Shown: positions 18,160 to 27,305, counted from the stretch's first letter. The stretch is DNA of 64,000 bases from Salipaludibacillus sp047795645 (GCF_047795645.1 NZ_CP181045.1:3286001-3350000), one strand, 5' to 3'. A program made the numbers and translations. The notes: a model not told the origin generated them from the letters alone.

Positions 18160-18260
18160 TTTGCGCTAATAGAGTTTTAAGAACCCTCTCCTATCAACTT
18201 TTTATTGAATTTTTTTCGTTATGTAATCCCCCCTTTTTGAATATATTATTATTACCTAAT

Positions 18261-18281
18261 TGATAATGATAATCACTATCA
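18261..18281. promoter_or_regulatory. Fur box, distal to sbnA
   Basis: The core GATAATGATAATCACTATC is a strong Fur match. The whole 21-base stretch is identical to that at 19607-19627 between the uptake genes. The DNA between 18282 and 18548 holds no gene I can support. Confidence 0.85.
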
Positions 18282-18548
18282 ATTATAACTCTAGTAAATT
18301 ATTACAGATATTACAATCATAAACTTTCATATTTGTTTAATTTGAATAATTAGTACTATTTTAAAAATGATATCCATTCCTTAATAACTAGATAATTTCT
18401 AAATATCACTGCTACTAATTACCTAAAAATGCCAAAAGACCACTACAAGGAAATAATCAATTACTAAAGGATCTTCAAGAAGTCATGGGTTTTCCACACC
18501 TTTTAATACAATCTCTGCATTCGATACGAGCCAAAAAATAACGATAAA

Positions 18549-18592
18549 TAAAAAGGATTAACCTCTCTTCAAAAGAAAGATTAACCCTTTTT
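18549..18592 (-). terminator. Terminator of the binding-protein gene, probably bidirectional
   Basis: AAAAAGGATTAACCTCTCTT pairs with AAAGATTAACCCTTTTT around a short loop, with T-runs on both strands. It begins right after the stop of the siderophore-binding lipoprotein. Confidence 0.8.
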
Positions 18593-18593
18593 A

Positions 18594-19574
18594 TTATTTC
18601 ACTAAATATTGATTAACGTCATCTAACATAAGGTTTCGTGATTGAATTCCCATGCCACTTAACCATGTATCAGGCGATACCTCATAAACTTTATCTGCTT
18701 GTACTGCTTCTAGTGTTGCCCATAATGGATCTTCTTTTAGTTTCGTATTTATAATATTTTCAGGATCACGTTCAAACCAAAAAATAACATCCCCGTCTAA
18801 ATCAGCAATTTGTTCTTCCGTTACCTCTTTACCGAAAGTCTCCTCTTGTTGAGCAGCAGGACGAGGAAATCCGAGTTCTTCGATAAATTGACCACTATAA
18901 GATTCCGAGAGATAAATTCGAACATGATCAGCCCTAGGACGGAGGATAGATAGTTCAGTTGTTTCCAGTTCATCTCCCATTTCAGCTTTAAATTCTTCCA
19001 CCCGTTTTTCATAATCAGCAATTAGATCCTCGCCCTCTTCCGTTTTGCCAATTGCTTCAGCTTGGATTTGTAAGTCTTCTTTCCAATCTAAACCTAATGC
19101 TTCAGTAAGAACAGTTGGAGCGATTTCTGAAAGCTTATCATAAATTTTTTCATGTAAGTCTTTATTCCCCAGGATAATATCAGGATTTGCTGCTGCAATT
19201 GACTCAAGGTTTGGTTCGTCTACTGTGCCAACATTTTCAATTTCTTCCGTTTGAACTTCAAGATAGGACATAAACGGTTCATCCAAAAATATCGATGCAG
19301 CACCAACAGGTTCAACCTCCATTGCTAAAAGGTTATCTAGAGCACCATTATCTAATACAACAATTCTCTCCGGGTTATCCGGAACCTCTGTGTTACCCAT
19401 TGCATGGGTAACAATTTTTTGATCGACACCATTCTCATTTTCAGTCTGTTCTTCTTCCGTATTGGTTTCTTGCTGTACAGACGTTTCACTATCACTACTG
19501 CAAGCAGCTAGCGAAAAAATAAGAATAACAGACAAAACAAAGAACTTTATGAAACTTTGATATTTCATTTTCAT
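18594..19574 (-). CDS. Ferric-siderophore ABC transporter substrate-binding lipoprotein (SirA-like)
   Basis: ATG 19574 is preferred: AGGGAGGG lies eight bases upstream, and it gives a clean lipoprotein signal ending in the lipobox LAAC; the longer frame from 19628 has no site. The mature protein is a class III (FecB/BtuF-type) binding protein: ERIVVLDNGALDNLLAMEVEPVGA, given here only as its start VVLDNGALDNL, then NPDIILGNK and a C-terminal lobe with YEVSPDTWL. It binds the ferric siderophore outside the cell. Its neighbours (sbn-type operon, FecCD permeases, Fur boxes) suggest staphyloferrin B as ligand. Confidence 0.9.
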   Translation of the reverse strand: MKMKYQSFIKFFVLSVILIFSLAACSSDSETSVQQETNTEEEQTENENGVDQKIVTHAMGNTEVPDNPERIVVLDNGALDNLLAMEVEPVGAASIFLDEPFMSYLEVQTEEIENVGTVDEPNLESIAAANPDIILGNKDLHEKIYDKLSEIAPTVLTEALGLDWKEDLQIQAEAIGKTEEGEDLIADYEKRVEEFKAEMGDELETTELSILRPRADHVRIYLSESYSGQFIEELGFPRPAAQQEETFGKEVTEEQIADLDGDVIFWFERDPENIINTKLKEDPLWATLEAVQADKVYEVSPDTWLSGMGIQSRNLMLDDVNQYLVK

Positions 19575-19606
19575 ATTGTATTCCCTCCCTAAAAATGGTA
19601 ATGTAG

Positions 19607-19627
19607 TGATAATGATAATCACTATCA
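19607..19627. promoter_or_regulatory. Fur box between binding-protein and permease genes
   Basis: The core GATAATGATAATCACTATC is identical to the distal box of sbnA. It lies between divergent starts (19574 minus, 19695 plus) and can repress both. Confidence 0.88.
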
Positions 19628-19694
19628 CTTACTATACTTAATAATAAATATATTGCAACCCTTTTTTTTACATTTTAGTTTGGGGGAACATCAC

Positions 19695-20690
19695 ATGAAG
19701 TTGATTCACCATGCCTTATTGATTTTGATTGGCCTCACCATTGTTACTCTTCTTGTTGTGATAAGTATTTCTTTCGGAATTGCCGACATTAATCTTAAAA
19801 CCGTTTATCAGTCTTTTTTTAATTTTAACGGGTCCAGAGAACATTTAATTATTTTTAACGCACGTGTTCCAAGGGCAGTGATTGCGATGATGGTCGGAAG
19901 CTGTCTTGCTGTGGCAGGAACAATCATGCAAGCATTGACGAGAAACGCTTTAGCGGCACCTGAAATTCTCGGAGTTAATCACGGTGCGGCCTTATTCGTG
20001 GTCATTTCTATATTTTTGTTTGATATGACCGACCCTTCTACATATACGTGGTTTGCATTTGCCGGAGCAGGGATTGTGGCAACAGTAGTCTATTTACTTA
20101 GTTCCATGGGCCGTGAAGGCATGACACCATTACGATTAATTCTTGCTGGTGCCGCTATGACAACATTGATGAGCTCGTTAATTCAGGGGATTATGATCGT
20201 TAATCAACAATCTTTAGATAATATGCGTTTTTGGTTAGCTGGTTCGGTAGTTGGTAGAGATCTTTCATTATTTATGCAAATTTTACCTTATATGATGATT
20301 GGACTAGTTGTGCCTTTTTTTATGAGTAAACAATTAACCATTTTGAGTCTAGGGGAAGAGACTGCAGTAGGACTAGGACAAAAAACGAAGGCTATTAAAA
20401 CGATCTCAATTATTATTGTCGTTCTACTTGCTGGAAGTTCAGTAGCCATCGCAGGACCTATTGGCTTTGTTGGTTTAGCTGTTCCTCACATTGCCCGTTC
20501 GATCGTAGGAACTGATTATAAATGGATTATTCCCTATTCAGCAATTTTGGGAGCTATTTTAGTCTTACTTGCCGATATAACCGCACGTTTTGTTTTAAAT
20601 AATCAAGAGTTGCCAGTTGGTGTCATGACTGCAATGGTTGGAGTTCCATTCTTTATTTACCTCGCTAGAAAGAAGGCACATAAACTATGA
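19695..20690 (+). CDS. FecCD-family iron-siderophore permease (SirB-like)
   Basis: ATG 19695 follows a GGGGGAA site; the longer TTG frame from 19653 has none. About 331 residues with roughly nine to ten membrane helices. FecCD signatures: RVPRAVIAMMVGSCLAVAGT, then the NALAAPEILGV loop that contacts the ATPase, and GPIGFVGLAVPHIAR near the C-terminus. It pairs with the next permease as the membrane channel for ferric siderophore. Confidence 0.92.
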   Translation: MKLIHHALLILIGLTIVTLLVVISISFGIADINLKTVYQSFFNFNGSREHLIIFNARVPRAVIAMMVGSCLAVAGTIMQALTRNALAAPEILGVNHGAALFVVISIFLFDMTDPSTYTWFAFAGAGIVATVVYLLSSMGREGMTPLRLILAGAAMTTLMSSLIQGIMIVNQQSLDNMRFWLAGSVVGRDLSLFMQILPYMMIGLVVPFFMSKQLTILSLGEETAVGLGQKTKAIKTISIIIVVLLAGSSVAIAGPIGFVGLAVPHIARSIVGTDYKWIIPYSAILGAILVLLADITARFVLNNQELPVGVMTAMVGVPFFIYLARKKAHKL

Positions 20691-21718
20691 AACTATCGAA
20701 TAGCTTAGACAGTAAAAAATATTTTCTAGTTGATACACGAACATTCCTTCTCTTATTAGTTTTAATTATTGCCAATATCTTCGTGTTACTTATAAGCATC
20801 GGCGTAGGTGAATATTTCATTGCACCTTTCGATGTTTTAAAAACGATTTTTGGTATGGGAAACCCTGATTACGATTTCATTGTCTATTCATTAAGGTTAC
20901 CAAGAGCATTAGTTGCCTTTCTTGTTGGAGTAGGACTAGCCGTTTCAGGGACAATTCTTCAAGGGATAACTCGGAATCCCCTTGCCTCTCCTGGGGTTAT
21001 TGGGATAAATGCCGGAGCAAGTCTTGCTGCAGTGATTGTCATTGTGTTACTCCCGTCTTTACCGTTATCTTTATTGCCCTTCGCTGCTTTTGGCGGTGCT
21101 TTACTCGCAGCTTTAGTTACATATATCTTCGGATGGAAGGGCGGCACATCTCCTATTCGACTTATCCTTGTTGGAATCGGTGTCTCAACGTTAGCCAATG
21201 CATTTTTGACAGTAATTATCATGTTCGGAAATATCAACCTCGTTACTCAAGCGACAATTTGGATGACAGGAAGTGTTTATGCACGAAGTTGGGAACATTT
21301 GCTTCCTTTAATTAGTTGGTTAATCGTTTTGTTACCAATTACATTCATTTTTTATCAGAATTTAAATATCTTACATCTTGGAGACAATATAGCCAAAGGG
21401 TTGGGTATCAGGCTTGAATGGGACCGAGGCATTTTAATCTTACTAAGTGTTGCCTTAGCAGGAGTTTCTGTTGCTACAGCTGGTGCCGTCAATTTTGTCG
21501 GTTTGATGGCTCCTCACATCACTAAACAATTGGTAGGTACTACTAATCACGGAATCTTATTACCAGCTTCCGCATTGATGGGCGGACTTATTGTTGTTAC
21601 ATCCGATCTTATTGGAAGAACAGTATTAACCCCTTATGAAATTCCAGTAGGAGTCATTACGGCAATAATAGGAGCACCTTATCTACTATATTTACTTTTT
21701 GGTAGAAAGAATTTATAA
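20687..21718 (+). CDS. FecCD-family iron-siderophore permease (SirC-like)
   Basis: 343 residues, overlapping the previous gene by ATGA. Signatures: RLPRALVAFLVGVGLAVSGT, NPLASPGVIGINAGAS and NFVGLMAPHITKQLVG. No ATP-binding subunit follows. In S. aureus the SirABC system likewise borrows the FhuC ATPase, so a shared ATPase elsewhere is likely. Confidence 0.92.
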   Translation: MKLSNSLDSKKYFLVDTRTFLLLLVLIIANIFVLLISIGVGEYFIAPFDVLKTIFGMGNPDYDFIVYSLRLPRALVAFLVGVGLAVSGTILQGITRNPLASPGVIGINAGASLAAVIVIVLLPSLPLSLLPFAAFGGALLAALVTYIFGWKGGTSPIRLILVGIGVSTLANAFLTVIIMFGNINLVTQATIWMTGSVYARSWEHLLPLISWLIVLLPITFIFYQNLNILHLGDNIAKGLGIRLEWDRGILILLSVALAGVSVATAGAVNFVGLMAPHITKQLVGTTNHGILLPASALMGGLIVVTSDLIGRTVLTPYEIPVGVITAIIGAPYLLYLLFGRKNL

Positions 21719-22364
21719 GTCGATCAAATGGATAACATAATTTTTTTAAAACAGCCGAAGAGATAGCTGAAGATACGTAGACCAACATGCCTCCATACGT
21801 CCTACCATCGATATGTAAAGATTGGATACAACGTGGTTGGGTAGATGAGAGCACCAACCCGAAAATACAGTTTGACCAGACGAAACAATACAGGGTTAAC
21901 CTCGTAAAGATTCAGAAAGATTTGAACAGAATTGGACTTTATCTAGACGGTTATAAAATCGACAGCCGTTCCTTATAAAGGGATCAGGAAATAAATGATC
22001 GCCTCTTTCGTAAGAGCTTACTAGAGAGGCGTGAGATTCATTTGATGAAGACAACTCCAATTTAGGCACACAAAATGGGAGGATGTGATTTCGCATGCAA
22101 TATTTACTAAATTGGTAATTTTATCGAAGCCGAGAATGCTACCTTCTCATTTAGACGATCTCTTAATCATACAAATGTAAGGGTCAAACCCCTCCTAAAA
22201 ATGAGGATATTTAACTATATTTATAAAAGTATAGAATTTATATAGATAATTGTATATTTTTAGTATTAAATAAATTTAGAAGGCGGAATTTTTCTTAAAG
22301 TCACCTTAAGTTTCCATAACAACGAATAGGATCAACAAGCAAAGTTGGTACAGAGTTTTGCAGA
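21719..22364. other. Gene-poor stretch with one doubtful small frame
   Basis: A 63-codon plus frame (21787-21978) has protein-like composition (KDWIQRGWVDES, then DLNRIGLYLDGYKID) but no ribosome site and no family I know; it may be a fragment. The rest is AT-rich with no gene I can support. Confidence 0.4.
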
Positions 22365-23033
22365 GTGTTAGGTAACTGCCTCCCTTTAAGCGAAATTAAT
22401 GCAGAAGAACATGAGGAAAATATATACACTGAAGATCATCTCATGAACGAAATGAATGAAACTTTGAAAGAAGAGAATATGACAGTTTCAGACTTAGACA
22501 TAAGTGCCGATAAATTAACGGTGACGTCTGAAATTGACACTGCTGATAACGATTTAGTTCAATCAATAATAGATATTGAACCGGGTGAAAATACCTTTGA
22601 CCTGACTGTTATCGAAGTGGATGAGGATGAAAGCGAAACTGAAACAAAATATTTAGTTACAATTGATGATATGGATAACGAAAACATGATTGCCTCTTTC
22701 ACGAATAGTGAAATTGGGGAAACTTGAAGGGATAGCATCAATAGCATCTGTTATACCCATCGGTATTGTGATGACTCAAGCTACACTGACTGCACTTTTT
22801 CATACGGGAGCAATGATTATTGTCTGCCTACGTAGTAGCTACACAAGCAAAGAAATCCAAAAAATACAATCATTTTGCTGCCATTCGTAGAGATGGTGAT
22901 TTATATTAGTGGATCGCCAATAAATGAGGTTGATCAGCTAAATAACAAACCAAGGAAAGGGAGATATTATCATTGGCATCCGTATAAGAGAACACCAAAA
23001 GCTCACGTGTTTTATGGGAGTCCAGTGAAATAA
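22365..23033 (+). pseudogene. SAR2788-type putative secreted toxin, broken
   Basis: The first frame (22365-22727) carries acidic sequence typical of this family (DLDISADKLTVTSEIDTADN, then DIEPGENTFDLTV). A frameshift leads to ASVIPIGIVMTQATLTALFH, another to VVATQAKKSKKYNHFAAIRR, and a last one to RYYHWHPYKRTPKAHVFYG before the stop at 23031. The N-terminal signal is cut short, and a middle segment of several dozen residues seems deleted when compared with what I recall of the family. The conserved C-terminal His-rich end marks the presumed toxin domain. Confidence 0.75.
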
Positions 23034-23046
23034 GAAAGGTGACACA

Positions 23047-23598
23047 ATGAAAAACTATGAAAGTCTTTATAAGAAATACTTACACAGAAAAGATCACTTA
23101 TGTTTTACAAAAGAAGATGTAGAACGTATTATCATTAAAAAATTTAAAGCAACGTCCTTTCCAAAAGAGTATTTACTTGACTTAAAAAACGATGATCACT
23201 TTGAATATGATAAAATCTATAAATGTTTTGTGATCGATGATCCACAGATATTACATGGTCTTTATTCAGATGAAGAAAGAAAATGCCATCGTGAAGAACT
23301 TTTAGACCATAGGGAAAACCCGTTAAACCCACGAAAAGTGAAAGAATGGGATTATAATCATATCCTAATGGATGAACTGGAAGGGCGTCGCATTGATATT
23401 GTATTAGAAAGTAAGGACGGAGAAGTGATCACAGAATTTAAACTTAGGAATATGTGTGAGGCCGTTGGAGGGTATCTAAACGCATTAGTAGTTGGTATTT
23501 TATTAGAAAGAGGACTAGCAGAGTATCCTGAAGACATTCACGATGACTATTTTCAGTATTATTTAGAGAATTTAGAGAAATATGGGTTTTTAGATTAG
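23047..23598 (+). CDS. Putative immunity protein, partner of the SAR2788-type toxin
   Basis: 183 residues, intact, 13 bases after the toxin stop with an AAGGTG site. The protein is acidic and soluble, with no membrane helix; it contains the ILMDELEGRRIDIVLE and YLNALVVGILLERGLAEYPE segments. I do not recognise a named family. Its position directly behind a secreted-toxin gene suggests immunity; survival of the gene after loss of the toxin would fit protection against sister cells. Confidence 0.6.
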   Translation: MKNYESLYKKYLHRKDHLCFTKEDVERIIIKKFKATSFPKEYLLDLKNDDHFEYDKIYKCFVIDDPQILHGLYSDEERKCHREELLDHRENPLNPRKVKEWDYNHILMDELEGRRIDIVLESKDGEVITEFKLRNMCEAVGGYLNALVVGILLERGLAEYPEDIHDDYFQYYLENLEKYGFLD

Positions 23599-23693
23599 TT
23601 TTTTTATACAATCAGTTGAATAGCGTCAAAAGGCCGCTTAAAACATTAAACTGGAATCAAGTATAATTCTTTTAGTTTAGCCTTTCAGTAATC

Positions 23694-23729
23694 CGCACCT
23701 CGAAAAATAAACCGTATCTTCAAGGTGCG
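23694..23729. terminator. Weak hairpin after the putative immunity gene
   Basis: CGCACCT and AGGTGCG arms around a 22-base loop, about 95 bases after the stop at 23598. No U-tract on either strand. Confidence 0.3.
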
Positions 23730-23798
23730 AAACTCAAGAATAATGTTGTTAAAAAATAAGACTTTATTCTAATACTTCTATTCCCTCCCGAATACTTC

Positions 23799-24275
23799 TC
23801 ATCTCCCACTTTGAATAATTCGGTTGATTGATTTAATCGCATCAAAGTGCATGCCTTCATGGTATAAACAAAAGCTAAGAAATTCTTCTACTGTTGATAA
23901 TGTAAGACCTGTGGATGTTGTATAAGGTTGTTCTACATCTTCTTTCACCTTAAATTTCAATACTTGCTCAACCCTACGGACTTGATTTTCGAGCAAAAAG
24001 ATTAATTCATGAATTGATGGCACCTCTTCTCCCCAATCGCCTGGTTTAGTGCCTGGATTAAATAATTCTGTAAATCGATCAGGTATGTTCATTTCTTCCC
24101 TAGCCGAATAAAAGGCGAACTTTTCTTGCACGACAAATATATGTCCAAGATTCCATTTAATATTGTTATTGAATCCTTCTGGAATGGTAAGTGCTGTCTC
24201 ATCATTCATTTCTTCCACATGACCAATCGTATTATCCCGAACAAATCTTAATTGTTTAAAAATATAGTTTTCCAC
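23799..24275 (-). CDS. DinB-family protein
   Basis: 158 residues forming a four-helix DinB fold. The three metal-binding His positions are visible: NLGHIF near residue 43, then HEGMHFD near residues 138-144. DinB-like proteins of Bacillus are thiol-dependent or metal-dependent enzymes, mostly of unknown substrate. The start is ATG 24275 with a GGAGGG site. It lies 25 bases after the HPP gene. Confidence 0.88.
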   Translation of the reverse strand: MENYIFKQLRFVRDNTIGHVEEMNDETALTIPEGFNNNIKWNLGHIFVVQEKFAFYSAREEMNIPDRFTELFNPGTKPGDWGEEVPSIHELIFLLENQVRRVEQVLKFKVKEDVEQPYTTSTGLTLSTVEEFLSFCLYHEGMHFDAIKSINRIIQSGR

Positions 24276-24300
24276 TTTATTCCCTCCTGAACATTCATAA

Positions 24301-24855
24301 TCATATCCAAAATGTAGGATATTCCCGGTTACTGCGCAAATTATTAATAATCAATGCAAAGAAAACAATTGTCATCGATCCGATTAATACCGGTGTAATT
24401 AAATAACTCCAACTGTACGCGCCTAGCATAACAACAAGTGGATCTGCTCCTGCTGGTGGGTGAGTCGTTTTTGTAATCATCATAAATGCAATCGCTAAAC
24501 CGACAGCTAAACCAATCGCCCAAGGTTCATTACCCAATAACTGATATATGACTATTCCAACGAATGTTGAAACAAAGTGTCCCCCAATAATATTTCTCGG
24601 CTGTGATAAAGGTGCGTTCCATGCACCAAATGCCAACACACAGCTTGCGCCAAAAGGAGCCATTAACCATACAGTTGCTGTCGTATTTGTTAAAAGTACT
24701 AACGCAAAAATGGTTATAAATCCACCGATTAACCCGGTTATTACGTCCTTTACATTTACCTTTAATGGACTTCTCCCTTTTCCTTTCATTTTAGTTAAAT
24801 ATTGTACGTGAAATATATGTGTATCGTCTCGCTTTACTGTTGTAGCGCGCTCCAT
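24301..24855 (-). CDS. HPP-family integral membrane protein
   Basis: ATG 24855 is chosen because GGGAGGGGGAG lies just upstream; the longer frame includes that site. 184 residues with four to five membrane helices and the family motif THPPAGADPL near residue 141. HPP proteins of cyanobacteria transport nitrite; the role in Bacillota is unknown. A large inverted repeat (24895-24939) covers its promoter region. Confidence 0.9.
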   Translation of the reverse strand: MERATTVKRDDTHIFHVQYLTKMKGKGRSPLKVNVKDVITGLIGGFITIFALVLLTNTTATVWLMAPFGASCVLAFGAWNAPLSQPRNIIGGHFVSTFVGIVIYQLLGNEPWAIGLAVGLAIAFMMITKTTHPPAGADPLVVMLGAYSWSYLITPVLIGSMTIVFFALIINNLRSNREYPTFWI

Positions 24856-24894
24856 CGTTCTCCCCCTCCCTTCCAATTATTTTTACTTTACACC

Positions 24895-24939
24895 AACTTA
24901 ACTAACCTGTAAAGATATATTTTAGAGGTTAGTTAAGTT
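24895..24939. promoter_or_regulatory. Perfect 14-base inverted repeat upstream of the HPP gene
   Basis: AACTTAACTAACCT and its exact complement AGGTTAGTTAAGTT are 17 bases apart, about 40 bases before the start. Such long, spaced arms suggest an operator bound by a dimer or pair of dimers. The CGNR regulator gene next door is a candidate binder. Confidence 0.65.
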
Positions 24940-24944
24940 GTGTA

Positions 24945-24975
24945 CAAAAAAACCAACTCTTGAAATAAGTTGGTT
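24945..24975 (-). terminator. Terminator of the CGNR regulator gene
   Basis: AACCAACT and AGTTGGTT arms around a 9-base loop followed by seven U on the minus strand. It ends six bases from the CGNR stop. Confidence 0.85.
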
Positions 24976-24980
24976 CGTCA

Positions 24981-25562
24981 TCAATCATCGGATTTACGTT
25001 GTTGAAACCGTGCTGCTTTTTTTCTATTTCCGCATATCTTCATTGAACACCACTTGCGTCTTCCACTTTCATCAAAAAACAAAAGTACACAATCCGGGTT
25101 GGAGCATCGTTTGAGGGAGGACAGTTTTTTTGTTTCAATTAAAGTTAATACATCAAAGGAAATCAACGATAAAAGGGTATCTTCTATCTCACCAACAGGA
25201 ATGGGAATCAATTTTTGATGGATTAATTTATATCTGAATGGTGCTTTTTCAACATTTTTTTCTAAAAAATCAATAAATTGATCTGGAACTGACTGTCCAT
25301 CTGCTATTAATTCAAAATTGTCTCTTAAAACAGTCCGCATTTCTATAATACATAATAATACTTGTCCGATCCTCTCTCTAACCTTTAAAAATTGATTATC
25401 ATCCCAATAGGAGTTCCTCTCTTTTATTACATGAAGCCAGTCCATCAAATCCTCTTCCGAGAGCATAAGATTATGACGCTGACCACGCCTTACTATTTCC
25501 GTGTTCACTAAATCAAGAGAAAGATAACCTGATATAAGTGGAAATTTGTTCGTTTCAGTCAT
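24981..25562 (-). CDS. CGNR zinc-finger (ABATE domain) transcriptional regulator
   Basis: ATG 25562 with GGAGGT nine bases upstream. 193 residues: an N-terminal ABATE-type stress-sensing domain (LISGYLSLDLVNTEIV) and a C-terminal CGNR zinc finger with Cys at RCSNPDC and KWCSMKICGNRKKAARF. Members are predicted DNA-binding regulators. The inverted repeat at 25593-25623 covers its own promoter and the one at 24895-24939 that of the next gene. Confidence 0.9.
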   Translation of the reverse strand: MTETNKFPLISGYLSLDLVNTEIVRRGQRHNLMLSEEDLMDWLHVIKERNSYWDDNQFLKVRERIGQVLLCIIEMRTVLRDNFELIADGQSVPDQFIDFLEKNVEKAPFRYKLIHQKLIPIPVGEIEDTLLSLISFDVLTLIETKKLSSLKRCSNPDCVLLFFDESGRRKWCSMKICGNRKKAARFQQRKSDD

Positions 25563-25592
25563 TAAGTTTACCTCCAATTTTCCTATTGTATT

Positions 25593-25623
25593 ATAACCAT
25601 TAAAATAAATATTAAACGGTTAT
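25593..25623. promoter_or_regulatory. Inverted repeat in the CGNR promoter
   Basis: ATAACC and GGTTAT are the outer arms, with ATTAA and its counterpart inside, about 30 bases before the start. It shares the AACC/GGTT core with the repeat upstream of the HPP gene, so one protein could bind both. Confidence 0.5.
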
Positions 25624-25822
25624 ATTCATTATATCAGCATTTTGATTCATATTAGCCAGCTGTTATCGAGTGATGATTTCAACAATTTCTTTTGCAAATA
25701 AGCATATTGTACTAATTCCCGCATAAATCAGCGCTGCACTTACTGCTACATCTTATCCTCCTTGAAAAGTAGAAACGATTGCCACAAAGTGATTATTTGC
25801 TTATCATCATAGGGGTGATAAA

Positions 25823-25989
25823 GTGGAGAAGCAAATTCTTGATCTACTCACAGAAATGAATAAAAAAATGAAAAGCGCAAAATCAGATATCCTTTCTTTA
25901 AATCAGAAATGCACAATCGATTTGATACCATTGAAGCAAAACTAGAAGGTGTGACTAAAAATCTTTTCCCAGTAAATCTTTTTACATGA
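25823..25989 (+). pseudogene. Small coiled-coil protein, frameshifted
   Basis: GTG 25823 behind AGGGGTG opens MEKQILDLLTEMNKKMKSA; after a frameshift the sequence continues EMHNRFDTIEAKLEGVTKNL to a stop. The heptad pattern suggests a short coiled coil. Just upstream, a minus-strand piece (25666-25755) reads VSAALIYAGISTICLFAKEI, a membrane peptide with a perfect AGGAGG site but a broken start. Confidence 0.4.
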
Positions 25990-26428
25990 CCACAGATCTA
26001 CACTGGCCACTAAAATAATGCTTCACCCCTGTTCCACTTCTTTCCGAAGTTCTCTGATGGGTATCATTCAACCTTTCTCCATTTATACCTTTAGTTGTTC
26101 TACACCAATGATAGGTAAAACCGTTCAATCTGCAACTTCATCTGCTTGTTTGCAATTTCTAGCTCTGTCGATTTCCAATCAAATGATTATTCCAAAGCAC
26201 GCTTTTTTAAGACAATTGGCTCATTTTATTTACATCCCATTTTACTTAACAAGGCAGCTGGCACTGGATTTCCTTGCCTAATATAATAGTCCCGCTAAGT
26301 ATTAAAATTGAAGGATATCTGTAAAAGAGATTTGTCGTTAGTAAATTGGGGGCGTCTCTTGTCTGTCGCAAAAAGCCGTGTGGAGGTCCCTTCACATAGC
26401 GCCGGAAGCACCAGTTCTAAAAGGACAA
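25990..26428. other. Gene-poor decayed stretch
   Basis: Only scattered fragments are readable, such as FDWKSTELEIANKQMK on the minus strand, with stops in all frames. No feature can be named. Confidence 0.5.
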
Positions 26429-26454
26429 TTCGACCAAAAGAACCGTCCCCGCGG
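26429..26454. repeat. Interspersed REP-like repeat, copy B
   Basis: TTCGACCAAAAGAACCGTCC followed by CCGCGG, related to copies at 3798 and 37904. It abuts the broken end of a toxin remnant, suggesting a recombination or insertion point. Confidence 0.5.
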
Positions 26455-26467
26455 TCACCATGTGTTT

Positions 26468-26660
26468 CCAGTTACTTGGTAGCCCTTTTACTATATCATT
26501 TTTAGTCATGTTAGGAATATTATCGGCACTAATTTTTCCTGCAAAATTACCTACACGATTTCCATCTCCCTTACCAAGCCATTTCCCTATAGTACCACCA
26601 GCAAATTTACCCCTGCCATTTAAAATATCATCTCGTCCATTTCTCGTTATCTTTCAGTTC
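26468..26660 (-). pseudogene. Polymorphic-toxin C-terminal remnant
   Basis: One open minus frame reads RNGRDDILNGRGKFAGGTIG, then KWLGKGDGNRVGNFAGKISA and NIPNMTKNDIVKGLPSNW, a Gly/Lys-rich end like secreted toxin C-termini. It has no start and is cut off near the REP-like repeat. No immunity gene follows it. Confidence 0.5.
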
Positions 26661-26757
26661 ATCTAAGTATTAAAACAATATTCCATGATGATACAACCTT
26701 CATGAGTTATGAATTTCACACAAGCATTTTTATGTCGTCCATAGTTTAAAATGCTCA

Positions 26758-26800
26758 CAAAAAAACACTTGTTGTCTATTTGACAATCAAGTGCTTTATA
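26758..26800 (-). terminator. Terminator after the SUKH immunity gene
   Basis: CACTTGTTGTC pairs with GACAATCAAGTG around a short loop and is followed on the minus strand by TTTTTTTG. A degenerate copy lies at 28738. Confidence 0.85.
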
Positions 26801-26835
26801 GTTAGCTTTATAATATATTTCATTGCTAATACTTT

Positions 26836-27285
26836 TTATTCTTCGGTGTCCTCATATAAATTATCCAAGAATTCATCAATATCATTTGCTAAAAAATACA
26901 TATTACTCATATCATCAGGATCTTCTGGTTCTTGCTCATGATCCCAAAAATAAATTTTTTCATAATATGGCTCTTTAGTACCTAAGCATATAACATTACT
27001 TGCTGAATCATCTGCAATTGGAATAAAGCCCTTCGCAAGCCTAAACTCATATATATCTATAACCTTCTCTAAATTATCATACATATCTCCAATTCCATTA
27101 AATACATTCAAAACACTTTTCCCAAGTTCATCAGAAATATTAAATATACTAAGTTCTGGGTATCCACCATTCCATTGAAGTAAAAATCTCTTATATTTTT
27201 CCGTTAATTTCACACCATTTTCTATTTCAAACTGATCAATCTCTTCCATAGAAAGTTTCTTATGTGAGTTTTCAATTTTTACCAT
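26836..27285 (-). CDS. SUKH (SMI1/KNR4) family immunity protein
   Basis: 149 residues with SUKH signatures: IDQFEIENGVKLTEKYKRFL and LLQWNGGYPE near the N-terminus, FIPIADDSASNVICLG in the middle, IYFWDHEQEP, and an acidic C-terminal helix. SUKH proteins neutralise many different polymorphic toxins. Directly upstream on the same strand is the last piece of a toxin gene (27306-27388), whose remainder has been lost next to an IS3 element. Confidence 0.92.
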   Translation of the reverse strand: MVKIENSHKKLSMEEIDQFEIENGVKLTEKYKRFLLQWNGGYPELSIFNISDELGKSVLNVFNGIGDMYDNLEKVIDIYEFRLAKGFIPIADDSASNVICLGTKEPYYEKIYFWDHEQEPEDPDDMSNMYFLANDIDEFLDNLYEDTEE

Positions 27286-27305
27286 AATAATATCCCCCTC
27301 TCAAT

